Assembly: GCA_964450755.1 (NCBI GenBank)
Contig: CAYVDJ010000106.1
Location: forward strand, 1 to 33,614
Length of the DNA: 33,614 nucleotides
Direction: 5' to 3'
Source: JAADDG01 sp964450755
GTDB taxonomy: Bacteria; Campylobacterota; Campylobacteria; Campylobacterales; JAADDG01
Part shown: positions 25,252-32,588 of the stretch, in pieces
How the letters are laid out: every line of letters starts with the position of its first letter
Numbering within the stretch: the first letter of the stretch is position 1
Made by a program: the position numbers and the translations under genes
Notes under the pieces: generated by a model
The model's input: only the letters and a program-made list of their open reading frames with translations
The model's database searches: none
What the model was told of the DNA's origin: nothing

Positions 25252-26083
25252 ACAGACCCAAAACCTTTTTTGCCGTTTTTATATCTGTAAGTATCTGTTT
25301 TTTCAACTCACCCAAATCATCAAATTTTCTGTTCTCTCTTAGATATTTTATAAAAACAATCTCCACTTCCTCAACATCCTTGACAAACTCATCTATCAAA
25401 TGTGTTTCAACAGAAAAACTCCCGTCTATACTCTCTCTTTTTCCTATAAATGTAACAGATGGATATAAACAGGATGATATTTTGGTAAAAGAGGCATAAA
25501 CTCCCTCCTTGGGCAGTAAAAAACCGTCATTGTCAAGATTCAGCGTAGCCACGAGTCTCTTTTTGCCGATACCAAGACCGCTGACAACTTCTCCAAAGAT
25601 GGAGTAATCTCTCCCTAAAAGCTTTTTAACCCTTTTCAAATCCGCTTTTTTGATATACTCTCTGATGACTTTTGAATGAACGGAAATTCCCTCCGACTTG
25701 ATCTCATCAACGATCTCCACACTGCCTTTGAAAAGTCTTGTCAGATCTTCTGCTTTGCATGATCTGTTTTTACCAAATCTAAAATCATACCCTACGATTA
25801 TCTTTTTAAGATTTGTAAATTCCGTCTCAAGCAGTTTTATAAACTCTTTCCCGCTTAAATTTTTTATCTTATCAAGATCGAGAAAAACACATGGCTTGTC
25901 TATATAAAGACATCTGTACTCTTTTGGAGTGATATTTGCATAATTTTTGTCAATCACAACTACCGCCCCGTTTTTACCGGTTTTTTCTATAAGAGTCCTG
26001 TGAGCTATATGAATACCGTCAAACCCTCCGATAGCAACAGCTTCTATCTTATCTTTTTTTAAAATGGTAGAATGTTTCCACAT
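25250..26083 (-). CDS. ribF: Bifunctional riboflavin kinase / FAD synthetase RibF
   Basis: 277 residues. The N-terminal adenylyltransferase half has GGFDGIHIAH (19-28), the nucleotidyltransferase motif, and VGYDFRFGKNRSCKAEDL. The C-terminal kinase half starts near GLGIGKKRLVATLNL and has LLPKEGVYASF; the usual GRTIGFPTANL segment is divergent here. It makes FMN from riboflavin, then FAD. The start overlaps the end of tlyA by 35 bp and its ribosome site (AAGGG, 1 base away) is poorly spaced, so translation is probably coupled to tlyA. The tlyA-ribF order is typical of this phylum. No FMN riboswitch is present. Confidence 0.93.
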   Translation of the reverse strand: MWKHSTILKKDKIEAVAIGGFDGIHIAHRTLIEKTGKNGAVVVIDKNYANITPKEYRCLYIDKPCVFLDLDKIKNLSGKEFIKLLETEFTNLKKIIVGYDFRFGKNRSCKAEDLTRLFKGSVEIVDEIKSEGISVHSKVIREYIKKADLKRVKKLLGRDYSIFGEVVSGLGIGKKRLVATLNLDNDGFLLPKEGVYASFTKISSCLYPSVTFIGKRESIDGSFSVETHLIDEFVKDVEEVEIVFIKYLRENRKFDDLGELKKQILTDIKTAKKVLGL

Positions 26084-26762
26084 TCCCTTCTTTTCCTTTT
26101 ATTCTTGATTCCTCTTTGCAAAGCAGATTCCAACCGTAGGCGTTTACCGCACTTTCAAATCTGACTACGGCTTTTTGAACAGCATCTTTGTCTTTTACAA
26201 CGCCTCTTCTGTCTCTTTTTGCATCTTTGCCCACTTCAAACTGTGGTTTAAAAAGCAAAATAATCTCATCTTCCGAAAATCTCTCTATATCATCCAAAAT
26301 ATTTTCTACTCCGACAAAAGAGACATCGCATGTTACCAAATTAAACTTTTTATTACTTTTAAAATTTCTTATATCCGTCTTCTCAAAGCTTTTTACACGA
26401 AAATCATCTTTTAAGCTTTTATCAAGCTGATTGGTTCCGACATCGACGGCATAAACCTCTTTTGCCCCAAACTCCAGCAAAATCTGGGTAAATCCGCCCG
26501 TAGAACTTCCGATATCAAGACAAATCTTATCTTTTATATCTACAAAATTGTTATCTAAAAAAGCTTTCAGTTTATATGCGGCTCTGCTGACATAAATTTT
26601 TTCTTCCAAAATGTCAATTTCACAATCTAAATTATCAATATTATATGAAGGTTTTAAAATTACTTTACCATTTATCACTATTTTACCGTTTTTGATAAGT
26701 GAAATTGCTTTGTTCCTACTTGTAACAAAATTTCCGCTGTATAAAAATTTATCTAATCTCAT
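26049..26762 (-). CDS. tlyA: TlyA-family rRNA 2'-O-methyltransferase
   Basis: 237 residues. An N-terminal S4 RNA-binding domain (MRLDKFLYSGNFVTSRNKA, then LIKNGKIVINGK) is followed by a FtsJ-like methyltransferase: SAM motif CLDIGSSTGGFTQ (about 80-92), VYAVDVGTNQL, and LVTCDVSFVG. TlyA adds ribose methyl groups to 16S and/or 23S rRNA, which affects capreomycin sensitivity, and was once called haemolysin. The overlap with ribF marks a two-gene operon. The upstream 200 bp are shared with the divergent small HTH-like gene. Confidence 0.94.
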   Translation of the reverse strand: MRLDKFLYSGNFVTSRNKAISLIKNGKIVINGKVILKPSYNIDNLDCEIDILEEKIYVSRAAYKLKAFLDNNFVDIKDKICLDIGSSTGGFTQILLEFGAKEVYAVDVGTNQLDKSLKDDFRVKSFEKTDIRNFKSNKKFNLVTCDVSFVGVENILDDIERFSEDEIILLFKPQFEVGKDAKRDRRGVVKDKDAVQKAVVRFESAVNAYGWNLLCKEESRIKGKEGNVETFYHFKKR

Positions 26763-26952
26763 AACTCTTTTTTAACTTTTTTTGTCTAAATTAATTTATT
26801 TTTAATACAAATCTTTATAAAATGTTCATAAAATTCAAGTATAATAAAGTAACATGCCCTTAACAAAAAAATAGTTTAATTAGAGAAAATAGTTATACTC
26901 TATAAAAAAAAATCTCAAACTAACGATAATAGGGTATCATGAAACCAAACAT

Positions 26953-26957
26953 AAGGA
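26953..26957 (+). promoter_or_regulatory. Ribosome binding site choosing the second ATG
   Basis: AAGGA abuts the ATG at 26958 directly but is 6 bases from the ATG at 26964, so 26964 is the usable start. Confidence 0.6.
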
Positions 26958-26963
26958 ATGAAT

Positions 26964-27161
26964 ATGAAAGTTACAAACAAAGAGATAGCCGAAGCTATTA
27001 ACAAAACTCCTTCCGCAATCTCTTATCTTAAGAAAAACAATCCTAACGAATTTGTTATCTTAAGACTCGGTGTTCTTTGTCAAAAATTAAATCTTGACGA
27101 AGATGATCTAAAAGCGATGTACTCTCTTAAACAGATTGAACTTAAAAAAATCGCTTCCTAA
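26964..27161 (+). CDS. Small helix-turn-helix-like protein, unknown
   Basis: 65 residues. VTNKEIAEAINKTPSAISYL followed by KKNNPNEFVILRLGVLC looks like a minimal XRE/phage-repressor-type HTH: helix, turn and recognition helix at about 5-22, then a support helix. It is basic and lacks any partner domain, so it may be a transcription regulator or a nucleoid-type protein. The start at 26964 is favoured by AAGGA spacing. Upstream 200 bp are rich in A/T with a TATAAT at 26840-26845. Downstream is a short hairpin. No operon partner is visible; the flanking genes face away. Target unknown. Confidence 0.65.
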   Translation: MKVTNKEIAEAINKTPSAISYLKKNNPNEFVILRLGVLCQKLNLDEDDLKAMYSLKQIELKKIAS

Positions 27162-27169
27162 CAAGAGTC

Positions 27170-27197
27170 GGGAAGTAAAAACTTCCTCAACCCTTTT
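27170..27197 (+). terminator. Weak terminator after the small HTH-like gene
   Basis: GGAAGT (27171-27176), AAAA loop, ACTTCC (27181-27186), then TCAACCCTTTTT. The T run is 6 bases away from the stem, so strength is doubtful. Confidence 0.35.
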
Positions 27198-28198
27198 TAT
27201 AAATCCACTGCTTGATTCTTGCCCAAAAGAGTGTCAAGCAGTTTCTTGACGATATATTTTACATAATTAATTCTTTTCTTTTCATAAATCACCCTACAAG
27301 CCCTTACAGAAGCAACACCGACTCTGGCTGTCAATATACCGTTTGCAAGTCCCTGCGCACTGTGGTATGAAAGTTTTGACAAAACAGAAGTTCCGACTAT
27401 ACCGGAGAGATAATCACTTGCAAGATCGGTAATACTTGCAAAAACAAGATTGAATGAAACTCTTTTTAAAAGGATCATCTTGCCTGTAAAATTCGGTTTA
27501 AATCCGTAAAGTTTTGCGATTTCACTTATCATTGCCCAGCTGCGACTCAAAATCAAAAGCATATCTATCAAAGCCACCGGACTGATAGCGGTTGATAAAG
27601 CGGTTTGAGTTGAATATTTTGAGATAATTTCATAAGCCTTTTTATCCAAAAGAGAAAAAAGCTTTTCATCAAGCACACTCAAAACCTCATCGGACATCAA
27701 AACCTTTTCATCCAGCTCTTTTTCAAGCAGAAGAGCTTTTTGTCTGATATCTTTATCCTGATGCTCTTTGTAATCCTGCAAAACAGCTTTTGCAAATCCA
27801 AAAACTTCATCGGTAGGATTTTTTACAAATTCTTTTGCTTTTTGCTGTCTGTTTTCAATATCCTTTAATTTTCTGTATCCGTTATACTGTCTGTAAAAGA
27901 AATACAACAAAATTGCGCTAAAAACCACAATACCGACGATATAAACAACACCCAAAACAAAACTGTTTTTAAACATTTCGGAAAATTTTATATAAACATC
28001 ATAAAAACTTCCGATTATAAAAACCGTAACAAGAGAGATAACAAATGCTTTTGCCAAAAAAGTTCCCTTTTTACCCTTTTGTGCTTTTTCCTCATAAACC
28101 TCTTCAAAATCTCCGTAAACTCTTTGGGGAGAGATCTCTTTTTCCCCATTTTCCGATGATTTTGTCTCTACTCTCATAGGTTTTATATTTTCACTCAT
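27197..28198 (-). CDS. ycjF: YcjF-family (DUF697) membrane protein
   Basis: 333 residues. An acidic-basic N-terminus is followed by two membrane helices (about 47-67 and 79-101, VFIIGSF and VVYIVGIVVFSAILLYFF) and a DUF697 domain in the second half (ALSTAISPVALIDMLLILSR, SYHSAQGLANGILTARVG). Its start overlaps the ycjX stop by 4 bp (28195-28198), so both are made together; YcjX-YcjF are a known pair of unclear, stress-linked function. It probably sits in the inner membrane as partner of the YcjX GTPase-like protein. Low similarity to E. coli YcjF is expected; the domain and neighbour support the call. Confidence 0.85.
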   Translation of the reverse strand: MSENIKPMRVETKSSENGEKEISPQRVYGDFEEVYEEKAQKGKKGTFLAKAFVISLVTVFIIGSFYDVYIKFSEMFKNSFVLGVVYIVGIVVFSAILLYFFYRQYNGYRKLKDIENRQQKAKEFVKNPTDEVFGFAKAVLQDYKEHQDKDIRQKALLLEKELDEKVLMSDEVLSVLDEKLFSLLDKKAYEIISKYSTQTALSTAISPVALIDMLLILSRSWAMISEIAKLYGFKPNFTGKMILLKRVSFNLVFASITDLASDYLSGIVGTSVLSKLSYHSAQGLANGILTARVGVASVRACRVIYEKKRINYVKYIVKKLLDTLLGKNQAVDL

Positions 28199-29556
28199 AA
28201 TTTATCCTTCAATATCAAATATATAATCCTGTCCATTCTGATATGAGACGGAGCCTGAGAATTGTCAAGAGGAAATCTTGAAGGTTTGAAATTTGGAAAG
28301 TAAAATTCTCTCTCCCATAAAGTATCGAGATTTAAACTTTTGGGTAATTCTCCCGTATAATGGGTTGAAGGAGTCTCTTCACCCTCCACCACTCCCCTTA
28401 CACAGGCAACCTTTTTCCCCTTTATATCCGCATAAACCGTTTTGGTTGATTTTACCGAAGCCAAAATCGTAACTTCCGTCTCTATATGCTCGACATTCAA
28501 CTCTCTTTTTATATCAAAAATCATATTTTCCAACAATATTTTGTATGTCTGTATCTGATCTTTTGGTATCAGATCCGCTTTTGTAGCGGCAAATATAACT
28601 CTGTCTATCTTGACAGAGAAAAATCTGCTTATGATATTGTTATGACCGTATGTGAAATTTTCCAAAATCTTTTTGATACTGTATCTCATATCTTCAAAAC
28701 TATCTTTTGAGTTTTCAAGAGTCTTTAAAAGATCTATCAGAACTATCTGCGTATCAAAATTTTGAAAATGTTTAAGATGAAGTCTTTTTACCACCTCATT
28801 TACATAACGGTTATATCTCTCTTTGAACCTTGCATAAACAGAATTTTTATCGAAATTATTTAAAATTTCAGGTTTTGGAAGAGGTGTAAAAAGAAGCAGA
28901 GGATCATTTTGAAGATCTCCGGGCTGAAGCAGTCTGCCCGGCTGAATAAAACTGAGTCCTTTGTCATAACAGGCTTTTAGATACTCTTTGTATGTCTGTA
29001 CTATCTCTTCATCAAAAGATTCATCACTTTGTGAGTAGATATCAACGGCATTTAACTTTTCAAACCATTTGGAGGATAATTTTTCTCTTCTTTTTTGCCC
29101 GGATAACTCTATGATATGATAAGACCAGTCTTCAAAATTTCTGCCTTGCATATCAAGATCCAAAAGCCACTCACCGGGATAATCTATCAACTCCAAATCA
29201 ACTGTTTTATTTTCTATCCATCTGTATCGGCTTTTTACGGTCAGTTGTATGGTTGTTTGGGTAACGGATTTTGTGGATTTTGGCCATGTGGGATTTTTTG
29301 ATCTAAACTCTCTTACAAAATTGTAATAATCAAATCTTGATATAAAACTGTGAGGCGGCATCAGTTTGGCATTGAATTTTTTACCGCTCTTTTGATGAAC
29401 AAAATCTATTTTGTCATCTGCTATCAACTGATAGATCAAAGATGTTAAAAATACGCTCTTTCCGCTTTTGCTCAGTCCCGTTACGGCAACTCTTGTTTTT
29501 TCTTTAAAACGGGGTATTTTAAAGGGTATATCAATATCCAAATCAAAAAAATCCAT
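28195..29556 (-). CDS. ycjX: YcjX-family GTPase-like ATPase
   Basis: 453 residues from the ATG at 29556, preferred over a TTG at 29559 because AGAGGA is 6 bases upstream. Walker A GLSKSGKS lies near residue 30, DYPGEWLLDL is the G3-like switch, and ATKADLIPKDQ resembles the G4 base-specificity motif (TKAD for NKxD). DUF463 (YcjX) proteins are P-loop NTPases that partner with DUF697 membrane proteins. A C-terminal block (YFPNFKPSRFP) is also typical. It has its own extended -10 promoter at 29646-29654 and heads a two-gene operon. Confidence 0.9.
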   Translation of the reverse strand: MDFFDLDIDIPFKIPRFKEKTRVAVTGLSKSGKSVFLTSLIYQLIADDKIDFVHQKSGKKFNAKLMPPHSFISRFDYYNFVREFRSKNPTWPKSTKSVTQTTIQLTVKSRYRWIENKTVDLELIDYPGEWLLDLDMQGRNFEDWSYHIIELSGQKRREKLSSKWFEKLNAVDIYSQSDESFDEEIVQTYKEYLKACYDKGLSFIQPGRLLQPGDLQNDPLLLFTPLPKPEILNNFDKNSVYARFKERYNRYVNEVVKRLHLKHFQNFDTQIVLIDLLKTLENSKDSFEDMRYSIKKILENFTYGHNNIISRFFSVKIDRVIFAATKADLIPKDQIQTYKILLENMIFDIKRELNVEHIETEVTILASVKSTKTVYADIKGKKVACVRGVVEGEETPSTHYTGELPKSLNLDTLWEREFYFPNFKPSRFPLDNSQAPSHIRMDRIIYLILKDKL

Positions 29557-29645
29557 CAAATGTCCTCTTCCTGACTACTCTGAGATATTTAAAAGTACGA
29601 TTTTAGTCCTATTTCCAAAACAGCGAAGTCAGATTATTTGCTTAA

Positions 29646-29654
29646 ATTATAGCA
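29646..29654 (-). promoter_or_regulatory. Extended -10 promoter of ycjX
   Basis: On the minus strand TGCTATAAT (TATAAT 29651-29646) with a TTCACT 18 bp upstream as a poor -35. It gives a leader of about 85 bases. The promoter lies just past the stop of the 101-residue gene. Confidence 0.45.
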
Positions 29655-29685
29655 AATTTTATTTTTGGAAGTGAAAATGTATAAA

Positions 29686-29991
29686 CTATTTTCTTATTTT
29701 AAAACCTTTCAGTTTGCGATAAATTGAAGGAGTATCCAAATTTCGGAGAGTCTGTTCATAAAGCGGAATTTTTTCAAGTGCTTCAAACTCATCTTCCGCT
29801 TTTTTTATCATATCTTTGAGTTCCTCTTCACTGATGATACGAAGTTTCAAAAGGATAAGCATTATCCCTTCACTAAAGCCTTTGTAATATTTTATCTTTT
29901 CCTTGTTACCTATGGCTTTAGCCTCATAAAACTCTCTGATGGCTTTTTTTAATTCCGATATATATTTGTCCTGGTCTATTGTAATATGCAT
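29686..29991 (-). CDS. Hypothetical helical protein
   Basis: 101 residues, not recognised. The composition is charged and mostly alpha-helical (ELKKAIREFYEAKAIGNKEK, LKDMIKKAEDEFEALEK), with no signal peptide, membrane helix or metal motif. Coding is supported by regular Lys/Glu helical patterning and the absence of any better overlapping frame, but the ribosome site is weak. It is divergent from the hydrolase gene across 58 bp and its stop is next to the ycjX promoter. No function assigned. Confidence 0.6.
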   Translation of the reverse strand: MHITIDQDKYISELKKAIREFYEAKAIGNKEKIKYYKGFSEGIMLILLKLRIISEEELKDMIKKAEDEFEALEKIPLYEQTLRNLDTPSIYRKLKGFKIRK

Positions 29992-30049
29992 AATAATTAT
30001 TGTAACATTTGTTATTTAAAATTTCTTTATAAAAAAAGGGTTATTGAAA

Positions 30050-30790
30050 ATGGCTATAAGAAAAATCAAAATTGACTCAAAAACGGTTGAAATCAGTTAT
30101 GAGATACTGAATAAAAATGAAAACACGGATTTTATCGTTCTACACGGCTGGGGAAGCAATAAGGAACTTATGAAGAGTGCTTTTTCCTCTTTTATGCCAC
30201 ATTTTAGACACATTTATATAGATTTACCGGGTTTTGGAGGAAGTACAAATAAATATTCATTAACATCTAATGAATATTTTATTATAATAGATAAATTTAT
30301 AGAAGAGATTGGAGCTGAAAAAGATATCATTTTAGGTCACTCTTTTGGCGGAAAGATTGCTCTTTTACTGGAACCAAAGATGCTTGTACTATTAAGCAGT
30401 GCCGGAATTCCCGTCAAAAAGTCCTTAAAAACAAGGATAAAAATAGCTCTTTTTAAAGCCTTAAAACCAATTGGAGGCGATAAATTTTACAAAATTTTTG
30501 CTACCAAAGATGTTGAGGGAATGAGTAAAAACATGTATGAAACCCTTAAAAATGTAGTAGATGAAAATTTTGAACCTTATTTTAATAATTTTAAAAATGA
30601 TGCTTTGATCTTTTGGGGCAAACAAGACAGTGCAACCCCTCTTGCCTGTGGAGAAAAGATAGCTTCTTTGATAAAGAAAAACCGTTTTTTTCCAATGGAG
30701 GGAGATCACTATTTCTTTTTGAAACATCCAAAAGAGATAACACAGGAGATTGAGGAGTATTATAGAGAATGCATACATACAGATTTATAA
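30050..30790 (+). CDS. Alpha/beta hydrolase near murF
   Basis: 246 residues from the ATG at 30050 (AAAGGG 9 bases upstream); a TTG at 30044 would sit too close. The fold motifs are present: oxyanion loop HGWGSN (32-37), DLPGFGGS, nucleophile elbow GHSFGG with Ser98, then FWGKQDSATP and EGDHYFF with the likely acid and His residues. Substrate unknown. A hydrolase of this type beside murF is a recurring Campylobacterota arrangement (seen in Campylobacter jejuni), suggesting a cell-envelope job. The 3' end overlaps acyP by 22 bp. Confidence 0.88.
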   Translation: MAIRKIKIDSKTVEISYEILNKNENTDFIVLHGWGSNKELMKSAFSSFMPHFRHIYIDLPGFGGSTNKYSLTSNEYFIIIDKFIEEIGAEKDIILGHSFGGKIALLLEPKMLVLLSSAGIPVKKSLKTRIKIALFKALKPIGGDKFYKIFATKDVEGMSKNMYETLKNVVDENFEPYFNNFKNDALIFWGKQDSATPLACGEKIASLIKKNRFFPMEGDHYFFLKHPKEITQEIEEYYRECIHTDL

Positions 30791-31038
30791 TTTCAGGAAG
30801 AGTACAGGGAGTATGGTACAGAGACACCATCAAAAAAAAGGCTGAGGCTCTTGATATCACGGGATACGCCAAAAATCTTCCTGACGGAACGGTTGAAGTA
30901 GTTGCCAATCTGACAGAAAATCAGATAGATGAATTTTGTAAAATACTGGAAAAAGGTTCATTACTCTCAAAGGTGGAAAACATCGAAACAGGAGAAATTA
31001 TGCCTGCCTATTTTGAAACTTTTGAGGTAAGATATTGA
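30769..31038 (+). CDS. acyP: Acylphosphatase
   Basis: 89 residues, the standard size. The signature ISGRVQGVWYRDTIKKKA carries the catalytic Arg18, and GYAKNLPDGTVEVVA carries Asn38. It hydrolyses carboxyl-phosphates such as acetyl- or carbamoyl-phosphate. It overlaps the hydrolase gene by 22 bp, and its TGA shares its final A with the murF ATG (TGATG), so the three are translated as one unit. No missing residue. Confidence 0.95.
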   Translation: MHTYRFIISGRVQGVWYRDTIKKKAEALDITGYAKNLPDGTVEVVANLTENQIDEFCKILEKGSLLSKVENIETGEIMPAYFETFEVRY

Positions 31039-32477
31039 TGTATATAAAGTTATTTACACTTTTTTCACATATAATTTTAGTTTTGGTTCTAGGTTATTAT
31101 CTTATTGTCAATCTTCAATGGTATAACTATAAACTTCAAAGAGTAGTTTTAAAACATAAAAGATACAGTTGGCATATCATATATTTTCTTGTTCCGCTCT
31201 TTGCCTATTATCTGACCGGTATCTATTTTTGGATCTATTTTTATTTCGCCTATATTCCATCTTTTTATCTCTGGTACAAAAAACTTGATAAAAAACTTGT
31301 TTTTACGGCAAGAGTGAAAAGATTTTTTCTATTTCTGATTTTGGCAGTCGTATTTGAGGATTTTTTGTGTCTTGCAACAGATGTCTGTAAGATTTACGGG
31401 ATAACTCTGCCTCTTTTTGTCTCTTTGATGATCAGTTTTCTGTTTGAAAAGATTATTTTCAACGGTTATAAAAAAGAGGCCCAAAAGAAATTGGAGAGTA
31501 TGAAAGATCTGACGATCATAGCCATAACGGCAAGTTACGGAAAAACAAGTATCAAAAACTTTCTTTATCAGATTTTGCAAAAAGATTTTAAAACCTATAT
31601 GACTCCAAGAAGTGTAAATACTTTGGGAGGTTTGATCAAAGATATAAACAACGATTTGCCGAGTGATACAAGGATATATATCGCAGAAGCGGGAGCAAGA
31701 GAGAGAGGAGATATAAACGATATCGCAAAACTTTTAAATCATCATTATGCCATTGTCGGAAAAATAGGAACCCAACATATAGAATATTTCAAATCACTTG
31801 AAAATATCAGAAATACCAAAATGGAGATATTAAACTCAAAAAATCTCATAAAAGCTTATGTCCACAAAAGCGCCAATGTCAAACCGAACGAAAAAGTCAA
31901 AATTTTTGGAGATGAGATAAAAAATATCAAAGCCAATCTCGATGGAATATCGTTTGATCTGCCGATAAATGGACAAAACTGCCATTTCAACGCTCCTGTT
32001 TTGGGAGAATTTAATGCCATAAATATCACAGCAGCCATTTTGACAGCTCATGAGCTTAAAATGGATATAAAAACCATACAAAAAAGAGTCTCAAATCTAA
32101 AAAGCGTAGAACACCGCCTTCAAAAGATGGAAGCCGGAGGAAAACTTATCATAGATGACAGTTTCAACGGCAATCTTGAAGGTATGATAAGCTCTTATGA
32201 ACTGCTCTCATCCTATAAAGGCAGAAAAGTGATCATAACTCCGGGAATCATGGAGAGTACAAAAGAGGATAACGAAAAACTTGCCAAAAAGATAGACGAA
32301 ATCTTCGATATAGCCATCATCACAGGCAAAGTAAATGCGGATATTCTGATAGGAAATATCAAAAAAGCAAGAAAAATCATATTAAGCGACAAAAGCAAAA
32401 TGGAACTGACTCTGGCAAAAGAGACAAAAGCAGGTGATTTGATACTATTTTCAAATGATGCACCAAATTTTTTATAA
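31038..32477 (+). CDS. murF: Membrane-anchored Mur ligase, MurF type
   Basis: 479 residues from the ATG at 31038 in TGATG with acyP; a TTG at 31035 is rejected. The first about 140 residues are hydrophobic with about five membrane segments (IILVLVLGYYLIV, IIYFLVPLFAYYLTG, FFLFLILAVVFEDFL), replacing the soluble N-terminal domain of classical MurF. The ligase follows: ATP-binding ITASYGKTS (about 163-171), EAGARERGDI, a HIEYF segment, EHRLQKMEAGGKLIIDDSFN (compare DDSYNANP), and a C-terminal Rossmann-like part. It would add D-Ala-D-Ala to the UDP-MurNAc-tripeptide. MurF rather than another Mur ligase is favoured by the DDSFN motif and neighbourhood. No ddl in the window. Confidence 0.82.
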   Translation: MYIKLFTLFSHIILVLVLGYYLIVNLQWYNYKLQRVVLKHKRYSWHIIYFLVPLFAYYLTGIYFWIYFYFAYIPSFYLWYKKLDKKLVFTARVKRFFLFLILAVVFEDFLCLATDVCKIYGITLPLFVSLMISFLFEKIIFNGYKKEAQKKLESMKDLTIIAITASYGKTSIKNFLYQILQKDFKTYMTPRSVNTLGGLIKDINNDLPSDTRIYIAEAGARERGDINDIAKLLNHHYAIVGKIGTQHIEYFKSLENIRNTKMEILNSKNLIKAYVHKSANVKPNEKVKIFGDEIKNIKANLDGISFDLPINGQNCHFNAPVLGEFNAINITAAILTAHELKMDIKTIQKRVSNLKSVEHRLQKMEAGGKLIIDDSFNGNLEGMISSYELLSSYKGRKVIITPGIMESTKEDNEKLAKKIDEIFDIAIITGKVNADILIGNIKKARKIILSDKSKMELTLAKETKAGDLILFSNDAPNFL

Positions 32478-32556
32478 GGTATATGGTAAGCGCTCTTGAA
32501 AAATCTTAATACTTTTTTGGGGGTGAAGTTGAGCGTTTTAGTATATCTATAAATTC

Positions 32557-32585
32557 AAAGGAAGGAGAGTGTACTCCTTTCCTTC
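32557..32585. terminator. Bidirectional hairpin between murF and the FN3 gene
   Basis: AAAGGAAGGAG (32557-32567) pairs with CTCCTTTCCTT (32574-32584), with one slip, across AGTGTA. T-rich bases follow in each direction (TTCTTCTT plus strand, TTTGAATTT minus strand). It lies 4 bp from the minus-strand stop. Confidence 0.5.
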
Positions 32586-32588
32586 TTC

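Noticed and set aside
26084..26762. FMN riboswitch for ribF
   Set aside because: The upstream sequence is tlyA coding with no RFN-like conserved boxes; ribF overlaps tlyA by 35 bp.
26940..27002. Short ORF starting ATGAAACCAAAC before and across the small HTH-like gene
   Set aside because: About 20 codons, out of frame with the real gene, no ribosome site; it looks accidental.
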